A stretch of DNA of 64,000 bases from CAMYLR01 sp039588915 (GCA_039588915.1 JBDGYV010000006.1:20725-84724), one strand, 5' to 3'; numbered from the stretch's first letter, positions 16,058 to 25,434 are shown. Notes: generated by a model from the sequence alone, not told the origin. Numbers and translations are program-made.

Positions 16058-17887
16058 ATGAAGACGTACCTCCGCATGCTGGGCTATCTGAGACCTCACG
16101 TTGGGCTGTTGGGACTGTCGTTTCTGCTGATGGTGCTGTTCGCACTGGTCGACGGCTTCTCGATCGTGGTGCTGATCCCGTTCCTGCAGGTGCTTTTCGG
16201 CGGCCCGTCAGCGACCACGGTTCCAGTCGCACCGGATCACTTCATGGGGCAGATCGAACACTTCTTCAAGTATGAGCTGTTCACGTTTCTGCAGGAGCCC
16301 ACAGCCCTGGGTACGCTGACCAACGTTTGCCTGGTTATCCTTGCGGTCTACTTCGTCAAAGCGGTTCTCGGTTACTTCCAGCACTTTCTGCCGCAGGTAG
16401 TCCTCGAGCGTGCGCTGCGCGATCTGCGAAACCAGTTCTTCGCGCACATCCAGCGACTGTCGTTCCTCTACTTCCAGCGAACTCGATCAGGCCAGCTGAT
16501 GTCGATCCTAACCCATGACATACAGCTCCTGAAGAACGCTATATCGACTGGTGTGTTTCGCGTCATCCGACACACTCTCGAGATAGCAATAACCCTTCTC
16601 ATCCTGGTGGCGATCTCTTGGCGGTTGACGCTTCTCGCAGTTTTGATCCTGCCTCCGATCGCGTGGATCGCAGTGCTCCTCGCGCGCAAGCTGCGTCGCG
16701 TCAACCGGCAAATGCTGCGCAAGCTGGGCGACATCACCAGCGCGCTCCAAGAGAACGTGGCTGGTATTCGAATCGTGCGCGCGTTCAGCGCCGAACACTT
16801 CGAACAACAGCGATTCAGCCGTGACAACGAAGCATACCAACGAAACATGGTAAGATCGAGAAAGTACGCGCTTTTGGGATCCCCGGTTTCCGAGTTTCTG
16901 CTCGCTGGTGCTGTCGTCCTGATCCTGTACTTCGGCGGGCGTATGATTTTGCTCGATGGCACGCTCGCGCCAGAGACGTTCTTCGTGTTCCTGGTTGCGT
17001 CGCTCAAGCTCTCGAGTCCGCTCAAGTACCTGTCCAAGCTCAATGAAGACGTACAGCCCGCATTAGCCGGCTGCGAGCGGATCTTCGCGGTGCTCGACAC
17101 TGAGCCTGAGGTCGTAGAAGCCAAGCGCCCGATACCGATTTCGGGGTTCGAACAGCAGATCTGGTATGACAACGTCTGCTTCTCGTACGAAGAGGGCGAC
17201 GGCCCCGTCCTTCACGATGTTTCGTTCACGATCCAAAGGGGTGAGGTCGTTGCCCTGGTGGGCCCCTCGGGTAGCGGTAAGTCAACGCTGGTGGATCTGC
17301 TACCGCGATTCTACGATCCGACATCGGGACGGATTGAATTCGACGGTCACGACTTGCGAGAGGTCAGCCTCAAGGACCTGCGGGGTCAGATGGGGATCGT
17401 GACCCAAGACGTCATACTGTTTCACGATACCGTGGCCAACAACATCGCATACGGCGAAAAACCAGACCGAAAGCGATTGAGAGAATCTGCTAGGGCGGCG
17501 AATGCGATCGACTTCATCGAAGCGCTCCCTCGGGGCTTTGAAACCGTAATCGGCGAGCGAGGCGTTCGATTCTCTGGCGGCCAGCGGCAGCGGATCGCGA
17601 TCGCGAGAGCGATCTACAAGAATCCGCCGATTCTCATCTTTGACGAGGCCACGTCGGCGCTCGATTCGGAGAGCGAGATGCTCGTCCAGCAGGCAGTGGC
17701 AAGGCTGATGGAGAACCGCACCGCGATCGTGATCGCGCACCGGCTGTCGACGGTGCTGCACGCCGACCAGATCATTGTCGTCGAGAGCGGTCGAGTGGTG
17801 GAGACGGGCTCGCACGCCGACCTCCTCGCCCGCGCCGGCCGCTACAGCCGGCTGTACGAGCTTCAGTTCGCCGAGCTACCGGCTTGA
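16058..17887 (+). CDS. ABC exporter, MsbA/lipid A flippase-like (membrane plus ATPase)
   Basis: A 609-residue half-transporter. Six membrane helices fill residues about 15-330, with the coupling segment ITSALQENVAGIRIVRAFSA. The ATPase domain has Walker A GPSGSGKST, signature FSGGQRQRIAIARA, Walker B ILIFDEATSALD with the catalytic Glu, and the H-loop IVIAHRLSTV. All motifs are canonical, so it can act as a homodimer. The closest functional class is MsbA-like lipid or drug export. The following methyltransferase frame begins at its stop (17884-17896), suggesting co-transcription with a lipid- or LPS-modifying set. Confidence 0.9.
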   Translation: MKTYLRMLGYLRPHVGLLGLSFLLMVLFALVDGFSIVVLIPFLQVLFGGPSATTVPVAPDHFMGQIEHFFKYELFTFLQEPTALGTLTNVCLVILAVYFVKAVLGYFQHFLPQVVLERALRDLRNQFFAHIQRLSFLYFQRTRSGQLMSILTHDIQLLKNAISTGVFRVIRHTLEIAITLLILVAISWRLTLLAVLILPPIAWIAVLLARKLRRVNRQMLRKLGDITSALQENVAGIRIVRAFSAEHFEQQRFSRDNEAYQRNMVRSRKYALLGSPVSEFLLAGAVVLILYFGGRMILLDGTLAPETFFVFLVASLKLSSPLKYLSKLNEDVQPALAGCERIFAVLDTEPEVVEAKRPIPISGFEQQIWYDNVCFSYEEGDGPVLHDVSFTIQRGEVVALVGPSGSGKSTLVDLLPRFYDPTSGRIEFDGHDLREVSLKDLRGQMGIVTQDVILFHDTVANNIAYGEKPDRKRLRESARAANAIDFIEALPRGFETVIGERGVRFSGGQRQRIAIARAIYKNPPILIFDEATSALDSESEMLVQQAVARLMENRTAIVIAHRLSTVLHADQIIVVESGRVVETGSHADLLARAGRYSRLYELQFAELPA

Positions 17888-17895
17888 CGCCGGGA

Positions 17896-18591
17896 ATGGT
17901 CGATCCCCCCAACACGCGCGCCAGCAAACCAAAGAGCGATAGCTACGCCTACAAGAAGCAGTTCTATCGCGACCCCGATGTCGCCGCCCATTACGAGGCC
18001 GAACGATTTGCGGGGCGCAATAAGGAACGGCGCAACCGACGCAAGTGGGTCACGATCCAACGCGCGTTGGCTGAAACCGACGGTGTACAATCGATCCTCG
18101 ACATGCCGTGCGGGACGGGTCGATTCACCAGTCATCTGACCGGCGAAGGATACAGCGTCGTGGGGAGCGACATCGCGTTCGAGATGATGCATATGGCACA
18201 AGACAGTCTGGGCGCAGTGCCAGGGTTGCAAGGATACGTGCAGGCGGAAGCTGAGAACCTGCCATTTCGCGACCGTGCGTTCGACTGCGTCGTCTCGATC
18301 CGGTTCCTGTTCCACGTCGATCCGTCCACTCGCATCGCCATGCTGCGTGAGATGGTGCGGGTCGCCCGCTGGTTAGTGGTCGACTATCGGCACAAGTACA
18401 GCTACCACTACGCGCGCTGGAGGGTCCGGCGTGCCCTGGGGTTGACCGACCGACAGTTTGCCCGGGTCTCACGGCGCCAGCTCGAGGAAGAGTTGCGTCA
18501 GGCGGGCGTTGTTCTAAGGCGGATTCACCCCGTCGCGCGGATCTTCTCCGACAAGTGGATCATCCTCGCCGAGGCTCGCCATTCCGACTAA
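17896..18591 (+). CDS. Class I SAM-dependent methyltransferase
   Basis: A 231-residue methyltransferase. Motif I is SILDMPCGTGRFTSHLTGEG (about residues 58-77), the acidic residue is in GSDIAFEMM, and the post-IV block is AMLREMVRVARWLVVDYRHK. The N-terminal segment KQFYRDPDVAAHYEAERFAG is a common lead-in for lipid or small-molecule methyltransferases. The frame can also start at TTG 17884 overlapping the exporter stop; ATG 17896 was preferred. Position between an MsbA-like exporter and a YrbL-like kinase hints at work on lipids or LPS, but the substrate is not evident. Confidence 0.82.
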   Translation: MVDPPNTRASKPKSDSYAYKKQFYRDPDVAAHYEAERFAGRNKERRNRRKWVTIQRALAETDGVQSILDMPCGTGRFTSHLTGEGYSVVGSDIAFEMMHMAQDSLGAVPGLQGYVQAEAENLPFRDRAFDCVVSIRFLFHVDPSTRIAMLREMVRVARWLVVDYRHKYSYHYARWRVRRALGLTDRQFARVSRRQLEEELRQAGVVLRRIHPVARIFSDKWIILAEARHSD

Positions 18592-18643
18592 TCCCGACCG
18601 CGACGCTGCGTTCAATCTCACGGCGCTGGGTGAGTTCCAAATC

Positions 18644-19246
18644 GTGGGCACTTTCGGTGAGGGTGGTCGAAGCATCGTCTACGAGGGCGATTGGCACGGC
18701 GAGCGAGTCGCGATCAAGGTGTATAAACCGTACGGGATGGAGAAACACCGCCGGAAGCACCCAGAGCCGCTGGCCGAGTTCGAGTATCGGCGCAACCGGG
18801 CATTCTTCGAAGCCCCCGGGTTATCGCGCTACGTCGCGCGGCCGATCGGATTCTTTCACACCCCGGGAGTTTCGGCACTGATCCAAGAGCCACTGGACGG
18901 TGAGTTGTACTACTTCTACTACCAGGAACGGAAGGGGGCGCTACCGCTCGGGTTGTTCGGCCACATCGAGCAGATTGTGGAGTACGCCCACGCGGCGGGG
19001 CTGTTCGACATCGACCTTCACGCGATGAACGTCATGATCGTCGAGGAGAACGGTCAACCGATCCCTAAGCTGTTTGACTTCAACCTCGTTCCATGGCACG
19101 AACGGATCCGCACGCCATTGGTAACGCTCTTGCTCAAGTCGGGGATCAGGAACTCGAAACGTCGCGATCTGCGAATGCTGCGCGACTTCCACGACTTCTC
19201 ACGCAAGGTCCCGCGGTTGTTGCGCTACTTCCCCTCGACCAGCTGA
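18644..19246 (+). CDS. YrbL/LPS-kinase-like protein kinase fold protein
   Basis: A 200-residue protein with small-kinase features: a Gly-rich loop FGEGGRSIVYEG near residue 4, the ATP-anchoring Lys in VAIKVYKP, the catalytic loop FDIDLHAMNVMI (about 123-134) and a DFG-like LFDFNLVPW. It resembles the YrbL and WaaP/Kdo-kinase group. The start is uncertain: GTG 18644 is the first ordinary start codon, but the open frame runs back to 18518 and residues before GTG (LGEFQIV, reachable from CTG 18626) continue the kinase pattern, so a rare start codon or longer product is possible. It ends at a convergent hairpin shared with the CDGSH gene. Confidence 0.72.
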   Translation: MGTFGEGGRSIVYEGDWHGERVAIKVYKPYGMEKHRRKHPEPLAEFEYRRNRAFFEAPGLSRYVARPIGFFHTPGVSALIQEPLDGELYYFYYQERKGALPLGLFGHIEQIVEYAHAAGLFDIDLHAMNVMIVEENGQPIPKLFDFNLVPWHERIRTPLVTLLLKSGIRNSKRRDLRMLRDFHDFSRKVPRLLRYFPSTS

Positions 19247-19254
19247 ATAGATGG

Positions 19255-19279
19255 GCGACAGCGATTCATCCGCTGTCGC
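19255..19279. terminator. Bidirectional terminator-like hairpin
   Basis: GCGACAGCG (19255-19263), loop ATTCATC, CGCTGTCGC (19271-19279): a perfect 9-bp stem between the convergent kinase and CDGSH genes. The CDGSH stop codon lies in the loop. There is no T-run on either side, so it may slow polymerase or protect 3' ends rather than act as a classic intrinsic terminator. Confidence 0.5.
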
Positions 19280-19472
19280 GCATATCCAAATCGTCGCTGA
19301 CGAACCCCGCGGCGTTGTGCGAACCATCACAAAAAGGCTTCGTGTTAGACTGCCCACAGCGACACAGCCAAACCTCGTCTTCCGTGACCTTCTTGGAGCC
19401 GTCGCTCAGCGTGATCTTGAAGTCCCCGCGAACCCAATAGGGTCCATTCTCCGTTGGAGTGATCTCGGCCAT
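19266..19472 (-). CDS. CDGSH iron-sulfur domain protein (mitoNEET type)
   Basis: A 68-residue protein with the complete CDGSH signature: C37-x-C39, then C48-D-G-S-H52, which binds a 2Fe-2S cluster with three Cys and one His ligand. The preceding residues PYWVRGDFKITLSDG form the usual beta strands. Such small bacterial proteins are linked to electron transfer or iron-sulfur homeostasis. No redox partner can be assigned, though a flavin reductase gene lies immediately upstream on the same strand (26 bases away). Confidence 0.9.
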   Translation of the reverse strand: MAEITPTENGPYWVRGDFKITLSDGSKKVTEDEVWLCRCGQSNTKPFCDGSHNAAGFVSDDLDMRDSG

Positions 19473-19498
19473 CGTTTACCTCCCGTGCGAGTTGCGTC

Positions 19499-20062
19499 CT
19501 AAAAGCGTGGCACCCATTCCGCCAGCGCTTCGAGCAGCTTGGCGACGTACTGGCGGGTCTTGTCGTCGGTTAGTACGCCATCCTCGTTGACGAGCTCGTG
19601 CGCCTGAGCAACCAACACTTCCGGCCCGGGCATCGTCGGGGATCGCGTCGATTGCAGCGTTTGACGGAGCTGGAGCTGGCTCCTGGCCGTTCCGGTGCGT
19701 CCGGGGCTAGCACCCATAATCGCCACCGGTTTGTTGTTCAGTGGCGATTCGGGCGGCCGTGAGGCCCAGTCGAGCGCGTTCTTCAGAACCCCCGGCATGC
19801 CGTAGTTGTACTCCGGTGTCGCGATCAGGAGCGCATCCGCATCGCGGATCGCCTGTTTGAACTCCGCCACCGATAGCGGGTCGCCCAGCTCCTCGACATC
19901 GGCGTTGAAGAGCGGCAGCGGGCTCAAGTCGAACGTCTCGATCGTCATGCCGTCCGGCGCCAAATCGAGCGCAGCGCGGATGAGCGCACGGTTGAAGGAA
20001 CCCCGACGGAGACTGCCAGCGATCCCCAGCACATGCAAGTTGGCGTTTGTCGAGGACATCAT
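19499..20062 (-). CDS. NADPH-dependent FMN reductase family flavoprotein
   Basis: A 187-residue flavodoxin-fold protein. GIAGSLRRGSFNRALI (about residues 13-28) is the phosphate-binding loop for FMN, and TPEYNYGMPGVLKNALDWAS (about 81-100) is the second flavin-binding signature. Relatives (ChrR, YieF, azoreductases) use NAD(P)H to reduce quinones, chromate or azo compounds. ATG 20062 overlaps the stop of the sugar dehydrogenase remnant upstream (ATGATG/TGA), so it was once, or still is, translated from the same message. Confidence 0.9.
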   Translation of the reverse strand: MMSSTNANLHVLGIAGSLRRGSFNRALIRAALDLAPDGMTIETFDLSPLPLFNADVEELGDPLSVAEFKQAIRDADALLIATPEYNYGMPGVLKNALDWASRPPESPLNNKPVAIMGASPGRTGTARSQLQLRQTLQSTRSPTMPGPEVLVAQAHELVNEDGVLTDDKTRQYVAKLLEALAEWVPRF

Positions 20063-21193
20063 TCGCCGGGGACGATCTTGTAGACGTTGCCAGCGCTGGT
20101 CATGATGTACAGCTCCTCGTCAGCGTCCTCACCAAACGCGGTCACGCTTCGCTCGGACGGCTCAAGCTCGGGCCACTCCCGCTGCTCGGTGGCCACACCG
20201 CCGACAAGCCGAAAGCTGCGCACAAAGCCGCTGCAGAAATCCGAGTACAGATACACGCCCGTCAACTCCGGTAACACTATGCCGCGATAAACGAAACCGC
20301 CCGTCACCGAACAGCCGTCATCGTGATCATAGTCGAGCACGGGGAGCGTCAATCCCGACGGGTCACAACCCTGGGGCGGGTCAAAGCACTCCGATCCCTC
20401 CATCACGTTCCAACCGTAGTTGAGGCCGACCGCGTCACCTGGAGCGGCGTTTATCTCCTCGCGATCGTTCTGGCCGACGTCGGCGATGAACAGCTCGCCG
20501 GTCTGACGATCGAAACTGTAGCGCCACGGGTTCCGGAGCCCGTAGGCCCAGATCTCGCCCCGTGCACCGGGCTGACCCACGAACGGGTTGTCGGGCGGAA
20601 TCGCAAATGGGTCCCCACCGTCGATGTCGATTCGCAGCAGTGCGCCGAGCAGCGTCGTAAGGGATTGGCCGGCCTCCAGCGGATCACCGCCACCACCACC
20701 GTCACCCAATGCGATGTACAGCATCCCGTCCGGACCGAAGGCGATCAGCCCACCGTTGTGGTTCCCGAATGGTTGATCCACAGAGAGAATCGTCACAACC
20801 GGGTTTGGATCAGCGCGGTCCGGTTCGGCCGAGACGCGGTACTCAACCACCTGCGTGTTGTTGTCGCGGTCGGTGTAGCAGATAAAGAGTCTGCCGTTGG
20901 CGCTGTAGCCGGGATGGAAGGCGACCGACAGCTGCGAGCAACACCCCTTCTTCGAATATCCGGATCGTGCCACGCTTGTCGACGATGAACAAACGTTGAT
21001 CACCTGTCGGGGCGGTGATTTGGACGGGAAATCCAACCCCGCTCACGATCCGCTCGAGCGTGGGGCCAGCACCGTTGGGGTTGGCACCGTTCGGCCCGTT
21101 CGCGGTGGGTTGGCTGGCCTCACTGTCGCAGGCGACGAAGCACCAGCTCCCCAGCAACACGAGGCAAATTCCCAGGTTTCGCACCACAAACAT
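20059..21193 (-). pseudogene. PQQ-type sugar dehydrogenase lipoprotein, disrupted by a frameshifting deletion
   Basis: Two frames together make one glucose/sorbosone dehydrogenase-like (GSDH) protein. The first frame (ATG 21193, or ATG 21229) has lipobox CFVAC, then ERIVSGVGFPVQITAPTGDQ and LFIVDKRGTIRIFEEGVLL. At about 20938-20950 homology jumps to the other frame, which resumes at LSVAFHPGYSANGRLF and continues to the end (ALGDGGGGGDP, EIWAYGLRNPWRYSFD, DVGQNDREEIN). The segment normally linking them (about 15-25 residues with the FLDI...GERGL block) is missing, so this is a deletion plus frame change, not a single slip. The N-terminal Asn/Gly/Pro linker is intact. Likely nonfunctional unless the assembly is wrong here. 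Confidence 0.75.
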
Positions 21194-21286
21194 ACGGGTC
21201 AAGCTAGCGTCGCCATTTGCCGTGAGCATACGCCGTTTCTAGTGTGAGGACGTCATCCTTCGCGCCAACACTCGCAGAGGAGCGCT

Positions 21287-22216
21287 ATGATCGAAGTCGC
21301 CCAACTCCGGAAAGAATACGGTGAACTCGTGGCCGTAGATGCCGTCTCATTCATCGCCGAGACGGAAGCGATCTTCGGGCTCCTGGGTCCTAACGGCGCT
21401 GGCAAGACGACCACCATCGGGTGCATCTCGGGTCTGCTCGAGCCAACCGCCGGCACCGTCCGCGTGCGTGGTCACGACGTCGTTCGGGAAGGGACGCGAG
21501 CCAAGGCTTCGCTTGGCGTCGTACCTCAGGAGATCGCGCTGTACGAGGATCTGTCGGCCGGAGAGAACGTACGTTTCTGGGGCCAAGCGTACGGTCTCGG
21601 AGGCTCCAAGCTTCGAGCTCGCGTGACCGATGTGCTCGAAATCACCGGATTGCTGGACCGCGCAGACGACCGAGTGGACCAGTTCAGCGGCGGGATGAAG
21701 CGGCGGCTCAACTTCGCCTGCGGGATCGTTCACGAGCCCCAAGTTCTGTTGCTGGACGAGCCAACCGTGGGCGTCGATCCTCAAAGCCGCGTGCGGTTGC
21801 TCGACCTGGTCCGCGAGCAGGCCAATCAGGGCGTGTGCGTGCTCTACACCACTCACTACATGGAAGAGGCCCAGTCGATGTGCGATCGGTTGGCGATCAT
21901 CGACCACGGCCACATCATCGCCCAGGGTTCCCTCGAAGAGCTCCAGGCACAGATGGGCGAACGTGATCTCGTCAGGGTGTCCGGGTCGTTTGACGAGAAC
22001 GAGCTTCGTCGCGTGTTCAGTCGCGATGGAGAAGTCGAGGTCGTCACGGTCGATGACGCGCAGGCCACGCTCTCGGTCCGACAAGCATCTAGCAAGTTGC
22101 CAACCCTGTTAGCAGCGCTCACCCAGGCCGACTCCGAAGTCCGCGACATTACGGTCAGTCAACCGAGCTTGGAGAGCTTGTTCATCAAGCTCACCGGAAA
22201 AGAGCTCCGGGAGTAG
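21287..22216 (+). CDS. ABC-2 exporter ATP-binding protein
   Basis: A 309-residue ATPase of the DrrA/CcmA type. Walker A is GPNGAGKTT (about residues 33-41), the signature is QFSGGMKRRLNFACGI, Walker B is VLLLDEPTVGVDPQSR, and the H-loop is YTTHYMEEAQ. About 80 C-terminal residues form the extra domain common in drug and polysaccharide exporters. A ribosome binding site AGAGGAG precedes ATG 21287. Its stop is followed within four bases by the first of two permease genes, so the three form one exporter operon. Confidence 0.92.
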   Translation: MIEVAQLRKEYGELVAVDAVSFIAETEAIFGLLGPNGAGKTTTIGCISGLLEPTAGTVRVRGHDVVREGTRAKASLGVVPQEIALYEDLSAGENVRFWGQAYGLGGSKLRARVTDVLEITGLLDRADDRVDQFSGGMKRRLNFACGIVHEPQVLLLDEPTVGVDPQSRVRLLDLVREQANQGVCVLYTTHYMEEAQSMCDRLAIIDHGHIIAQGSLEELQAQMGERDLVRVSGSFDENELRRVFSRDGEVEVVTVDDAQATLSVRQASSKLPTLLAALTQADSEVRDITVSQPSLESLFIKLTGKELRE

Positions 22217-22219
22217 CCG

Positions 22220-23455
22220 GTGCGGTTCCTTATCGCGACCGTCATAAAGGACTTGATACGCCGGCGACGGGATCCGATCGCGCTGTTACTGTGGGCTGGC
22301 ATCCCGCTCGCGATCGGCGGGCTGATCTTCCTGGCGTTTGGCGGCGACGATGCGGGACCGAGCGGACGATTGCTGGTCGCCGACCAGGACAACACAGTGC
22401 TCAGCGCGCTTCTTACCAGCGCCTACCAACAAGGTCCGCTAGCCGAGATCATCGAGGTCGAGGCGGTCGAACTCGAGGAGGGACACGAACGGATCGACGC
22501 AGGCGAGGCCTCCGGATTGCTCATCACCCCCGAGGGATTTGGCGCCGCTGTCCTGGAATCCGAACCGTTCGAGATCTCTCTCGTCCGCAACCCCGCCCAG
22601 CGTATCGTTCCAGGGATCATCGAGGAGAGCTTATCGCTCGTCGTCGAAAGCACGTTCTATTTGCAACGGTTGTTCGGTGAGCCACTTGACGTCATCGTCG
22701 GAACCCGACCGGATGACGCGAATGTGGTGCCCGATTCGACGGTGGCATCAGTCAGCGTGGCTCTTAATCGAATCGTCGATCGCACTCGACCCTACTTGTT
22801 CCCACCCGTGATCGAACTCGGGACGACATCACCAAGTGGAGACGAAGAAGGCTTTGACTTCGCGCGCTTGTTCTTCCCGAGCATGCTCTTCATGGCGCTT
22901 CTGTTCATGGCACAGGGCTTGAGCGAGGACATCTGGCGCGAGCGGTCGCAGGGCACGCTGCGCCGCGTTATCGCCACGCCGCAACGAGTGGCGACGTTTC
23001 TGGTCGGCAAGCTGCTCGCTGGTGCGATGCTGATGCTGGTCGTAATGGGACTTGGACTGATCGCTGGCAGATGGGTCTTTGGGATCGAACTCCACGGCCT
23101 GCCGATGGCTCTCGTCTGGACCACGTTTGCCGGCATAATGCTGCTGGCGATGATGGTCCTGGTACAACTGTTCGCCTCCAGCGAACGCACCGGGAACATC
23201 TTGACAGGGGTGGCCATTTTCCCGCTGGCGATGCTGGGCGGGAGCTTCTTCCCCTTCGAGGCGATGCCTGACTGGCTGGCCAGCGTGGGCCGATACACCC
23301 CAAACGGGTGGGCGCTGGCGAAGCTCAACCGGGTTTTTGCGGGCGAGTTGCCGGCGCTGGACCTCCTCCAATCAATCGCCGCCGTCGCTCTCGTCATTGT
23401 CGTTCTCGTCTGGCTCGCCATGCGGCGCATCCGTGGCCGCTTCGCTCACAGCTGA
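22220..23455 (+). CDS. ABC-2 type permease, subunit 1
   Basis: A 411-residue inner-membrane permease of the YhgE/DrrB-like ABC-2 class: one N-terminal helix, a large extracytoplasmic domain (about residues 40-220), then five to six helices (LFFPSMLFMALLFMAQGL onward). The block DIWRERSQGTLRRVIATPQR is the usual cytoplasmic coupling motif. GTG 22220 follows the ATPase stop by three bases with GGGAG upstream. Its TGA overlaps the ATG of the next permease. Probably exports hydrophobic compounds or antibiotics; substrate unknown. Confidence 0.88.
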   Translation: MRFLIATVIKDLIRRRRDPIALLLWAGIPLAIGGLIFLAFGGDDAGPSGRLLVADQDNTVLSALLTSAYQQGPLAEIIEVEAVELEEGHERIDAGEASGLLITPEGFGAAVLESEPFEISLVRNPAQRIVPGIIEESLSLVVESTFYLQRLFGEPLDVIVGTRPDDANVVPDSTVASVSVALNRIVDRTRPYLFPPVIELGTTSPSGDEEGFDFARLFFPSMLFMALLFMAQGLSEDIWRERSQGTLRRVIATPQRVATFLVGKLLAGAMLMLVVMGLGLIAGRWVFGIELHGLPMALVWTTFAGIMLLAMMVLVQLFASSERTGNILTGVAIFPLAMLGGSFFPFEAMPDWLASVGRYTPNGWALAKLNRVFAGELPALDLLQSIAAVALVIVVLVWLAMRRIRGRFAHS

Positions 23456-24588
23456 TGATGCTGCGCGCCGCCTGGTTTATCGCCCGTAGCGATGTCTCAT
23501 ACTTGCTTCGTCAGCGCGAGACGCTTCTCTGGACGTTCCTGATGCCACCGGTGTTCTTTTTCTTCATCGGATCGGTCACGGGTGGCGGCGGGTCAGCCCC
23601 AAACATCACCGTGCAGAGTCCCGAAAACGCCGGATTCCTCGCCGACCACGTGGTGCGTCGGATCGAGGAGCAGGGCTTCGAAGTCACCCGGAGCAGCGAT
23701 CCCGACACGTTGGCGGCGGCGCGCCGTCGACTGATTCTGCCGGCCGGCTTCACCGACTCGGTAGCAGCTCAGAAACCGGTGAAAATCGAGTTCGCCACTC
23801 AGAGCGACGCCGGGGTCGACACGCAGTACGACCAGATTCGGGTCGCGCGAGCCGTCTACGGCGTGTTGGCCGACGTAATCGTCTCGGCGGACGCAGAGGG
23901 CACCTTCGATCCGGTCGCTATCGAGCGGCTGGCCGACGAACCACGGCCGCTGCAACTGACCGTCTCTCAGGCTGGGAGCCGAGTGGAGATCCCGACTGGG
24001 TTCGAGCAGTCGGTCCCGGGGACGATGGTCATGTTCACGTTGCTGGTCATGTTGACCAGCGGTGCGGTGCTGCTGGTTATCGAGAGGAATCAGGGTCTGC
24101 TGCGCCGGCTCGCATCGTCGCCGCTGCCACGTCGAGGGGTCGTGCTCGGAAAGTGGGGTGGCAGGCTGCTCCTGGGCCTGGTCCAGATCAGCTTCGCGAT
24201 GCTGGTGGGCACGCTTTTCTTCAAGATACGATGGGGGCCAGATCTCCCAATGCTACTGGTGATTCTCCTAGCGTGGGGGGCGCTGGCGGCGGTTCTCGGG
24301 ATCCTGCTCGGTAATCTGGCGCGAACCGAAGGTCAGTCGATCGGGCTTGGAGTATTAGCGTCTAACATCCTGGCCGCCCTCGGCGGTTGTTGGTGGCCGA
24401 TCGAGGTCACACCGCAGTGGATGCAGAGCTTCGCGTTGACGTTGCCGACCGGGTGGACGATGGACGCGCTCCACAAGTTCGTGAGCTTCGGGGCCGGCGC
24501 GACGAGCGTTGTCCCGCACCTGTTCGCCTTGATCGTCGGGACACTCGTTTTGGGATGGGCTGCGGTCCACACGTTCCGCTTTCAGTAG
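23455..24588 (+). CDS. ABC-2 type permease, subunit 2
   Basis: A 377-residue permease with the same layout as subunit 1: N-terminal helix (LLWTFLMPPVFFFFIGSV), extracytoplasmic domain, then a C-terminal helix bundle including GTMVMFTLLVMLTSGAVLLV and the coupling block IERNQGLLRRLASSPLPR. The frame is open from 23308 but ATG 23455 overlaps the TGA of subunit 1 (TGATGATG). A heteromeric permease pair plus one ATPase resembles YbhFSR or DrrAB-like exporters. Its end is three bases from the convergent MetA-like gene. Confidence 0.88.
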   Translation: MMLRAAWFIARSDVSYLLRQRETLLWTFLMPPVFFFFIGSVTGGGGSAPNITVQSPENAGFLADHVVRRIEEQGFEVTRSSDPDTLAAARRRLILPAGFTDSVAAQKPVKIEFATQSDAGVDTQYDQIRVARAVYGVLADVIVSADAEGTFDPVAIERLADEPRPLQLTVSQAGSRVEIPTGFEQSVPGTMVMFTLLVMLTSGAVLLVIERNQGLLRRLASSPLPRRGVVLGKWGGRLLLGLVQISFAMLVGTLFFKIRWGPDLPMLLVILLAWGALAAVLGILLGNLARTEGQSIGLGVLASNILAALGGCWWPIEVTPQWMQSFALTLPTGWTMDALHKFVSFGAGATSVVPHLFALIVGTLVLGWAAVHTFRFQ

Positions 24589-24591
24589 TGG

Positions 24592-25356
24592 TTACCAGCG
24601 TCTAGCGACGCCAAAGCCAACGAGTATGTCCGGTGCGTCGTCGGTGAGCCCGGCGCCAATGCGTGCATCGAGCTGGAAGTTATTGCTAACGAGATACGTG
24701 ATCCCACCGTTCAACGTCGTGTCATCGCCGGTCCCGTCACCGGCCGGGAAGATGGTGAACGCCTCGACGTAGGCTCCGGTCCGCTCGGTTAGACCGACGC
24801 CGAGCGCCACGCTCGCCGATCCCTGATCGAACCGCTCGCCGGCCTCGCTCGCGTAGGTGTACCCGACGTTTGCACCGAGCCCAAGCTGCTCCGATAAATC
24901 CCACGCGAACGCACCCGTAACTCCGGGCTGCCAGGTGTCCTCGGTCACTTCGTCGCTACCGGCCGGCAACGTTGTAACAGCCAGGACGGCGACGGCTGGT
25001 CGCCAACCCGCCTGACCGGCGCCCTCCGTCAAAACGATCTTGATGCCGAGCGACGGATCCTCCACGCCTGAGTCATCATCCCCTGGCTGCTCGACCCACG
25101 CTATCGATGCGCCAATCCGTCCCTCGACGCGTTTCATAATGCCGATCCGTAGCAGTGCCTCGCCGAGCGAATGCTCGTTGACATCGCCGCTCTGGGTGAA
25201 GGTGTAACCGGCTTCGAGCTGGAACTGACCGGGTGTGACCGCCGACGCGCTCTCAGTGAAGTCGGGTCGGTCGGTGATCAGTGCCTCTAGTCTCTGGGCG
25301 GACAGCGGCCCTGCGCTGAGCACGATCAGCGCTAGCAGTCGAGACAAAACCCTCAT
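24592..25356 (-). CDS. Outer-membrane MetA-pathway-like transporter/porin
   Basis: A 254-residue secreted beta-barrel protein. After the signal peptide (LSAQ-R) it has ALITDRPDFTESASAVTPGQ and FQLEAGYTFTQSGDVNEHSL, the hallmark N-terminal block of the MetA-pathway-of-phenol-degradation family (PF13557). Alternating strands run to the C-terminus, which ends in VGFGVARRW. These proteins are thought to form outer-membrane channels for aromatic or other hydrophobic compounds. A TAAAAT box on the minus strand lies about eleven bases before ATG 25356. Convergence with the ABC-2 exporter may be coincidental. Confidence 0.8.
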   Translation of the reverse strand: MRVLSRLLALIVLSAGPLSAQRLEALITDRPDFTESASAVTPGQFQLEAGYTFTQSGDVNEHSLGEALLRIGIMKRVEGRIGASIAWVEQPGDDDSGVEDPSLGIKIVLTEGAGQAGWRPAVAVLAVTTLPAGSDEVTEDTWQPGVTGAFAWDLSEQLGLGANVGYTYASEAGERFDQGSASVALGVGLTERTGAYVEAFTIFPAGDGTGDDTTLNGGITYLVSNNFQLDARIGAGLTDDAPDILVGFGVARRW

Positions 25357-25434
25357 GGGGTTATTTTAGTGCAAGCTAATTATCGTTGCAAGCCTCTAGC
25401 TCGCAACAACCTACGAATCAACTCGGGAGCTGCG

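Noticed and set aside
20843..21036. Two overlapping genes at the sugar dehydrogenase, or programmed frameshifting
   Set aside because: A conserved block is missing at the junction and no slippery sequence is seen, so a deletion explains it better.
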